Below the pieces are notes generated by a model. It saw nothing but the letters and a program-made list of their open reading frames with translations. It was not told the DNA's origin and ran no database searches. A program made the position numbers and the translations under genes. Shown piece by piece: positions 51,201 through 60,200 of a stretch of DNA of 64,000 nucleotides (positions within the stretch are counted from its first letter, which is position 1; each line of letters starts with the position of its first letter). Source of the stretch: Strongylocentrotus droebachiensis (Eukaryota > Echinodermata > Echinoidea > Camarodonta > Strongylocentrotidae); contig JAVYIG010000648.1 of the NCBI GenBank assembly GCA_035222895.1, positions 310,001 to 374,000 of the forward strand. Reading direction: 5' to 3'.

Positions 51201-54200
51201 TAGGACATAGGACAAAAAGAAAGTACAGTGGTTGGATATCTATATAATTGTGGTGCAAACAATATAGGCCTGTTGGCACTCTTGCCCATTAGACCTACAT
51301 GTTTTTATTACTCTATCATCAGTATCATAATGATTGATTTGATGACGAATTGTATGAAAAGAATTACAAACTTGTTATCTGTATACACACCCTGTACTTG
51401 GTATCCTCTTTAATTTTTCCCTCTTGAAAATAAGGGATTAAAGATGCGCTTTTCACTCTAGTTTTCTTTCTTTATAAAACAAAATTGCAGATGAACTTTC
51501 CCCAGTTCTGGTGTCCTGTCCTAACGACACCCAAGTCTCCACCAGTCAACAAGAAACAGAGGTCACATGGGATCCACCTGAATTCTTTGAACCTACGGGG
51601 GATCCACTCGATATTTCATGTAACTATGACAATGGCATGGCCACCTTAGCCATTAACAAGAATCACTTAATAGAATGCAGGGCTACAAACCAAGACAACG
51701 GCAAGACGACTACTTGCAGCTTCATTATAAGTGTCAAAAGTAAGTTATTCAATGATATGTGTATACTTCTGTCTTGAATTGTCATTTGCCATTGAGTGTG
51801 TATGATACAACTGTTTACTTGTCCTTGTCTTAAATAGCTGTCAGTGTGTAATTTTTTCAACTCATTTAAGCGTTAATATATACATACTAGAAGTTTGAAT
51901 AAGAATTTTGAGTCTGTACAAGAAATGTAGAAATGTGAAATAGGCTAAACTTAAACTAACACTGACGTACAGTTTGAAGTTTTAAAAATTTTAAGGGACA
52001 GAAATATCCTCAAATTCTGTTATGGGAAGGACAAATTTTATAATTTTATCCTAGTAATTGCCTGCTTTTTCTTTTTCTAGGTATTTCCTGCCCAGGCTTG
52101 GATCCCCCACACAATGGAGCTTTGGCCTGTGATGGATGGAGTGATGGAATATTTTGCAGTATATTATGCCGTGAAGATTTTGACATTCCACCCTCAAACC
52201 CTGCCATCCCTTTACAGTATGTGTGTGGATTATCAGGAATGTGGAGACCTCATGATACAATACCTGACTGTACTGGTAAGTATAATTTAGAGTTTGATAT
52301 GTTAAAAGATAAAAGACTAATAGAAATGTTGTAGTAGAACACGACCACAATTTTTTTCTCGGAAATAAGTCAGTTTTATAAAAGTTTGAGGCGATTTAGT
52401 GCTAACGCCCTTCCGCTTAAAGTTTCATTATTGACCTGAAATTCAAGCTAACGCCCTTCTGCCAGCCAGGCGACGATTAGTGTATACAATCAATTGTATT
52501 GTGTGTCACAATTTAAAGGACAATCGTAAAAGATAGATGTGGAGTCAAAACTTTTGAGACGACAGGCTTTATAGATAACATATGGAAATATTCAACCTGA
52601 TTTTCATATCCTTATCTATTCGGGTGTTATTATGGCCACCTTGCTAAAGCCAGGGTAATAATTGGGGCAGCGCCAGGAGCGTCACGACGTGATGGACGTG
52701 CGCTATATAAGAAGCCACCATTATTATTATTAATATTATTACAGATGCATATTTTCATTGACTCTATTTTCTTTAATATTCAGACCTTCTATTGGTTAAA
52801 TGAATTGCCCATCCAAGCATGAAATATCATATTTCAATAATAGATGATTTTGTTAAAGCATTACTTTCCCTTTAATTTGGTAGTTATTTGAATTTTTTTT
52901 AAGAGTTGAGAGTGTCCATTAATTTTTGCTGAGCATTTATTTGAGAGATTATATATATATATTTTTTTATTATTTTGGTCTTAAAGAATCGAGGCGTGGG
53001 AGTAGGATCAATCTTCCAAGTGAATTATTCTACTTCAGTGGTTCATGTGGCACAAACGAGACACAGTTAGCCATCGCTGCAGCGTTCCTTGAAGCATTCC
53101 AATCTTCAAACGTTGGTGGCAGCTGCACCGAAGATGATGAATGTACAGTTAATAATGTTCAAGTGACATGCGGCTCTTCAGACCGTCGGAGGCGCAAACG
53201 TAGAAGTAGACGAAGACAGATGGACACACCTGTAGACCTTGGCATATGGGAGGAGCATTTGCATAAGAGATCAGCTCCTAATTTTCAGTGCGTAAATTCC
53301 TTATCTCTTTTGATAACATTTGCAATAATCTTTTGGAGGGTTAGCATGGAATTTTTTGTGTAGGGGATAATAATTTTTTCTTTCTTACTTGAGGTAAGAC
53401 AAAATGAAATTATTAAAACAAATTATGGTGCTATATTTGCAGAGTTCACAGAAACACAGTTATTCTGCATAACTCACAGTCGCATAAGTTAAATTTTCCT
53501 TAAGTTGAATCATTTTTGTACACTATGGAAAACATGTGTTATATTTACACTTTTCAAGGCCATTTTGCACAAGTTGAACAATTTTTTTGAAGTCCCAACA
53601 GATTCAACTTATGCAGAGTTAACTGTATTTAGTACTTGAAATTGCTCTATCAAAGAAGAAGCATTTGTGAAAATCTATATTTTGATTATTTTTTGGCAAA
53701 TCATGAATTATGATCTCTCCCTTTACGACATCACATATGCATTAGCATACTGTCAGTGGGCTATTCCTGTAAAAATGGTTTTGACTTCTGAAAGTTGTTA
53801 CTTTTTTACATCATCATACCAAACGTATACTATTTCTAGTTTTATAGTCTTTTGAGGTGCAGTGTGGATTTTATACATTTTTATTCAAAATTTGTTTCCT
53901 TCAGAATTGTCATCGGATTTTACATTGAAACCAATTTGATCGTGGGCGAAGGTCAGACGGACTATGGTGCAGCACTAGATGCAGAGGAAAAAATGATTGG
54001 TCTCGTGGAGACTCTCATTGAGGATGGCCAGTTGGACCTGGGCTCTAGTGTCGACGGTTTCACTGCTGTACTGGATGAGAGCTCTTTCAACCATGAATAT
54101 GTGGAATTGGTGTGCGCCCCTCCCTATACAGCTAACAATGATGTCTATCGCTGTGGTAAGCTGTGATGTAACGACTGTATGTGCAAACGGTAAAAGAAAA

Positions 54201-57200
54201 TACAACTTTATAACCATGTTAACATCACTCTTTAATCCTAGAAAGGCAGGAATACTGTTTGTTATTTTGGTGCTCTCTCAGATGGTAAAGATGGGGCTTT
54301 CCCTTTCCCTATGGTCATGGCCATATAAACATGCATGTGTAGATTGGTCTTTGCATTATTAAGAATATCTATTACTAAAACGGTCTTGAAGTAACCGCAA
54401 ATTAGTTATACACATATTGACATCTTTGCATTGTGTACAATACATGCAGGTATAGAGAATCTTTATTTTGGCTGCCCATATCATGGTTCTTATTTTGCGC
54501 AGTACTTGCTGGTTAAAGTGTAAGTTTTTTGCATATACATCTGTATCAAAGCTGCATGAATGCCTAAAGTCATGAAAGCCTGCAGTGCAAAATAACAACC
54601 TCAAACATATTGTGGCACATGTTGAAAGGGGTGGATTTTTCCCTTCTCCCAGTCGTTTTACGGTAAACCTGTGGTTCAGTAACATCATGTATACATGTTC
54701 ATAAAGTTGAGGCAGTCTCTCACGATCACCATGGCTATATAAAGACCACCATCACATGCCCATTCTTAAATACAGTGCATGCATATGTACAGTTATCAAC
54801 AAAATAATATACACACCTTCCATATCATTAACGCTAACGCTATTGTACAAAAACATTTTAAAGAAAAACTGAGAAGAAAAGGGTACAGGGAAAGTCCACC
54901 TCTGGAGATGGATACGCTATATGTTCATTAGAGTTAGCATCATGATCGGTTGATGGTGTGTTTCTACAGCAGCGTACACGTGATATACTTACGTTTCTAT
55001 TATGTACTCTTTTAACTCTCCTGTGGATCCAGAAGTTGTAAATCAACAGAGTAAGAAAAATATGAGATATGTCACTTTTTAAATTATAACCAAAATACAT
55101 GTGGATTTGATTTGAAAATGGATGGGGTTTCTGGCTAAGCAATATACCAGTATCTGTATTTAGTATACTGTGATCTTTCTTTGTAATATGCTTACTCCTA
55201 AACTTGATATTTATTCTCTGTTCAATTATGTAGTACCATGTGGAAGGGGTTTCTATTATGGCAATGAAACTCAGGAATGTATGCAGTGTGAAGTAGGGAC
55301 ATATCAAGACACACATGGACAGTTCTCATGTCATCAGTGCCCGGAAGGACAATCTACTATTGGAGTTGGATCCAAGAATGTGAGCCAGTGCATAGGTACG
55401 AACATTCACTGTTATTGTAAATGCTCAATTTTAATGGAAAATATTCATGGAAGACGGAGCTGAGATTTCTTATATTATTTGAATGGGATCAGCGGAATCT
55501 TTGGGTCTTGTACTGACATATTTCTTTTCAAATTGATACATATGGATTATTTTGTAATTCTAAATTGTTAAATGTTCCACTTGAGGAGGAAAAGAAAACA
55601 CTTGCCATTTTAAGGAAGACCAGCAACCAGTGACCAAAACTATACATGGACTTCAAGGAAATATATATCAAAAGTTTTTCACCAAACAGTTGTTAAATCC
55701 ACATGCATCATGCAGCATTGTAAAATAGGAAAATACATTCAAAATTTTGTTATTTTTCTTGGGATAAGAGTTCAATTTTGGGGAGAGGATATAATTGCTT
55801 GGTTCAATCAAGAAAGTCGGGTGTTTAGTACATGTTTGTGTCAAACACATTTTTGTCCAGAACCCATTTATTGCAATGTATATTTTCTCATTTCATCCTT
55901 TCACATCAAGACATCTGCCTGCCTGGTTATAGCTCGTACACAGGTCTAGCGCCTTGCAACCATTGCCCGATAGGAACCTATCAAGAGGAATTCTTTGCTA
56001 CAGAATGTACAAGCTGCCCTGTCGGCACGACAACTTTAAACATAGGCTCTACTTCATCTCTTGAATGTATTGGTAAGTACATGTATCTTTGGCTTAGAGC
56101 CAATTGCTTTAAAAAAAAATAGAACGCTGCCTTACATTTTTTAAATTTCTGAAAACATATTTCTAGATTATCTTACATCTGTATGTACACATGCAATGCG
56201 TGATTTATCAGTTGTTTTCCTTTTAATTATCTGTGCAAGAAATATCTTGTGTTATCTTACCATGTGTTTGGAAGAACCAAGATATTGGTATTGCTACAAC
56301 AGTTTATCACACCCTGTTCAACTGGTGCCAGAAAAAATATGACAAGGCATTTAGTCTGGTGACAACCTGGGAATTGTATCAGGCTCTAATTTGTCACCGA
56401 TGGATAGTGTTAAACCAATGGTTTCATTGGGTTTTTGTTACTTGTGTAGCCCCTTTTTCTATTAGTGCGTGGTGGCAGCATCAATATTTGTGGTAACTTT
56501 GATTAGGTTTTGATTTGTTGTTAATTAGGTGGTATGTCATATTCAACAGATCACCTTTTGATTTCTTCAGAATCTTCTTTCTTTATTATTATTCTTTATA
56601 TATTTTTAATTCTCCTCTTTTTTGTGCAGAGCATAACTCTTAGATTAGTACAGTCAATTTTTTTCTTCAATTTTGGCACAGTTATAGGGCATTGTCATAA
56701 GACGGGTCCCCAACATTCTCAAGTGCATCAGGTCTTTGTGACGTCATCTAGGCGCCATTTTGTGAAAATCAACTCATGATTATATCTTCATAACAGATAG
56801 TCATTTCTCAACAAATGCTTCTTCTTCGTTATTTTTCAACCGATTTTGATTCTGATTGTTTCATATGATAGGGCTAGGAGGGGGATTTAAAACTTCTACA
56901 CAGAATCATGAAATTCATTATCTATGTTAATTTATGCAAATTTATTCCAAAAATAACAAAAAATGCTTCTTCTCCTTCATTTCTCGACCGATTTTGATTT
57001 GGTTTGCTTTATCTGGTAGAGCTAACTTTGGTACACTAAACTTCTACACCGAATTTTGAAATTGTTCTCCATTAATTAATTATGGTAATTTATGCAAATT
57101 TATTCCAAAAAAACAAAAATTGCTTCTTCTCCCTCATTTCTTGACCGAATATGATTTGGTTTGCCTTATCTGGTAGAGCTAAATTTGGAACACTAAACTT

Positions 57201-60200
57201 ATACACAGAATTTTGAGATTTTGCTCGATTGATTAATATGGTACTTTATTTATGCAAGTTTATTCCAAAAATAATTAAAAAATCACATAAAATGCTTCTT
57301 CTCCTTCATATTTCGACAGATTTTGATTTGGTTTGCTTTATATAGTAGAGCTAACTTTGGTACACTAAAAAGCTACACAGAATTTTGAAATTGTTCTCCA
57401 TTAATTAATTATGGTAATTTATGCAAATTTATTCAAAAAATAACAAAAATTGCTTCTTCTCCCTCATTTCTTGACCGATTTTCATTTGGTTTGCCTTATC
57501 TGGTAGAGCTTAATTTGGAACACTAAACTTCTACACAGAATTTTGAGATTTTGCTCCATTGATTATTTATGGTACTTTATGCAAATTTATTCCAAAAATA
57601 ATTTAAAAATCACAAAAAATACTTCTTCTCCTTCATATTTCGACCGATTTTGATTTGATTTGCTTAATATCATAAGCTAACTTTGGTACACTATACCTCT
57701 ACGCAGAATTTTGAATTTTTCTCCATTAATTAATTCTGGTAATTTATGCACATTTATTCCAGAAAAAACTAAAATTGCTTCTTCTCCCTCATTTCTTGAC
57801 CGATTTTGATTTGGTTTGCTTTATCTGGTAGAGCTAAATTTGGTTTACTATATTTGTTGTTGCGAGATGCGGATGAGCGCTACATCATTGACGTTCTGGT
57901 TCATTTGATGACGTCATCATGGTGAAATTTGGATGAAAGGCGACATGTCAGAATTTTCTTAAATTGCGTGTTATGCCTGTGGAATGTAAATTTATTTCAC
58001 ATCATGAATCTACACGCTTGTTTTTGCTCTGTTTTCTCCCAAAGTTTGGTATTTAATAGCTGAGACTGTGGGATATAGGAAACCTTACAGTGATTGATCA
58101 GCTGTTGGGATGATGTCAATATTTTCAATTGAAAGTTGAAATTGCGTGTATGCCAAGGCCGTTTGTCAGCTTTGCAAGTAAAATTTAAGAGAAATATTTT
58201 GGTCTACTGGTTAAAGCACTTGCCTCCCATTCCTGCGACCCACGTTCAATACATACCAAGCCATAGGAAAGAAATGAGCCTGCCGCATACTCCTGCGGCA
58301 GACCCGGGCGGCAGACTTGCTGCAGATCTGCAGCAGACCTGCCTCAGACAGTCATCTTTTTCACATGCAAATTAGTTTTGCCGCAGACTTGCCGCACCAT
58401 TGCCGCATACTCTTTCAGTATGATAAAGAGTCTGTGGCAGGTCTGCCGCACACTCTTCATCATGGATATTCATAGAAAAGGCTATAACAAAGAGTCTGAG
58501 GCAGATCTGCCGCAGACTCTTTCAGTCTTAACAGTCCGTTAATTCCTCAGTCTCCTTTTATGTAACAAATTCCTCTTATGGTACCAGTTAGAACTTGAAG
58601 CAAATTGTTTGGTTTGACAGAAGCTAAAAAGACAATTTGCAGTGCCTAACACAGGAATTTACAAGATCATGCTGCAACCTCATGGTACTACTTGATCCTC
58701 CAAAATGGCCGCCTATAGCCTTGCTGCAGACTGTATAATTTCTCACTTTTCTGTGGCAGACTTGCCACACTGTTCCTGTAGCATACTGGTATGCGGCGAG
58801 TCTGGAGCAAAGTTTCATTCTGTCGCAGATCTGCCGCAGACTGTTCCTGGGGCATACTGGTATGCGGCGGGTCTGGAGCTAAGTTTCATTCTGTCGCAGA
58901 CTGTTCATGTGGCATACTGGTATGTGACGAGTCTGGAGCAAAGTTTAATTCTGCCCCAGACTGTTCCTGCGGCATACTGGTATGCGGCGAGTCTGGAGCA
59001 AAGTTTCATTCTGCCGCAGATCTGCCGCAGACTGTTCTTGTGGCATACTAGTATGCAGCAAGTCTGGAGCAAAGTTTCATTCTGCCGCAGATCTGCCGCA
59101 GACTGTTCTTGTGGCATACTAGTATGCGGCGAGTCTGGAGCAAAGTTTCATTCTGCCGCAGATCTGCCGCAGACTGTTCCTGCGGCATACTGGTATGCGG
59201 TGGGTCTGGATCTAAGTTTCATTCTGCGGCATACTGGTATGCGGCAAGTCTGGAGCAAAGTTTCATCCTGCCGCAGATCTGCCGCAGACTGTTCCTGTGG
59301 CATACTGGTATGCTGCAAGTCTGGAGCAAAGTTTCATCCTGCCGCAGATCTGCCACAGACTGTTCCTGTGGCATACTAGTATGCGGCAAGTCTGCAGCAA
59401 AATTTCTTTCTGCCGCATACTCTTTTCCACAGACTAAAAATCTGCCGCAGACCTGCAGCAGATCTGCGGCAGGTCTGCGGCATATTTTTCACTTTCCTAT
59501 GAGAAGCTGTCTTGGGATGATCTCGTTGATTACATTACCCGCAGAGCCAATAGATTGCTGGGATTGATCACCTCCATGTCATCGGGCTTAGCAACTTCAG
59601 CTCTTCTGGCACTTTACGAATCTCTAGAACTACCGATACTAGCGTACGGCTGACCTGCATGCAACCCCACCAATAGGAATCTCTGTGACAGTCTTGAAAG
59701 TATTCAAAGAAGAGCCACTCGTATCATCCTGAAATAGCGCAGGCAGCAGATGCCCTATCCCGAGCGTCTAAGTCTCCTCAATTAGGTCTTGCTAGAATCC
59801 CCTAGGAAATACTTACTCATACATTAACTTTGTTGCAAAAGCTCTCTACAACATTGTCGAGAGCAGTGATATTTCTTCGAAAATCATAGTAATAGAAAGG
59901 AGACAAGAAGATATCAGGTTCCATCACCTGATGGCTTGTACAAAACGTTTAAGTGATTCGGCTATTTACATATTTCCTAGACTGTGGGATGAACTACCTC
60001 GGGATTTGCATGTTGACTTTGTATTCCCTAAATTTCAGACCTGGCAACACAGGCTGAAAATTCATATCTTCTTTGATTAACTTTTTCTTTTGAAGTCGTT
60101 GTTTAATTTAATTTACGAGAGGTTAATGTTATAATTACGGTATATTTTGTAATCATTCATTTGTCTACTTCTCTATCACATTCTTGAACGAAAACTATAA

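Noticed and set aside
58705..59379. 224-codon + frame, periodic
   Set aside because: Translation of the 71-bp satellite; no domain and no regulatory context.
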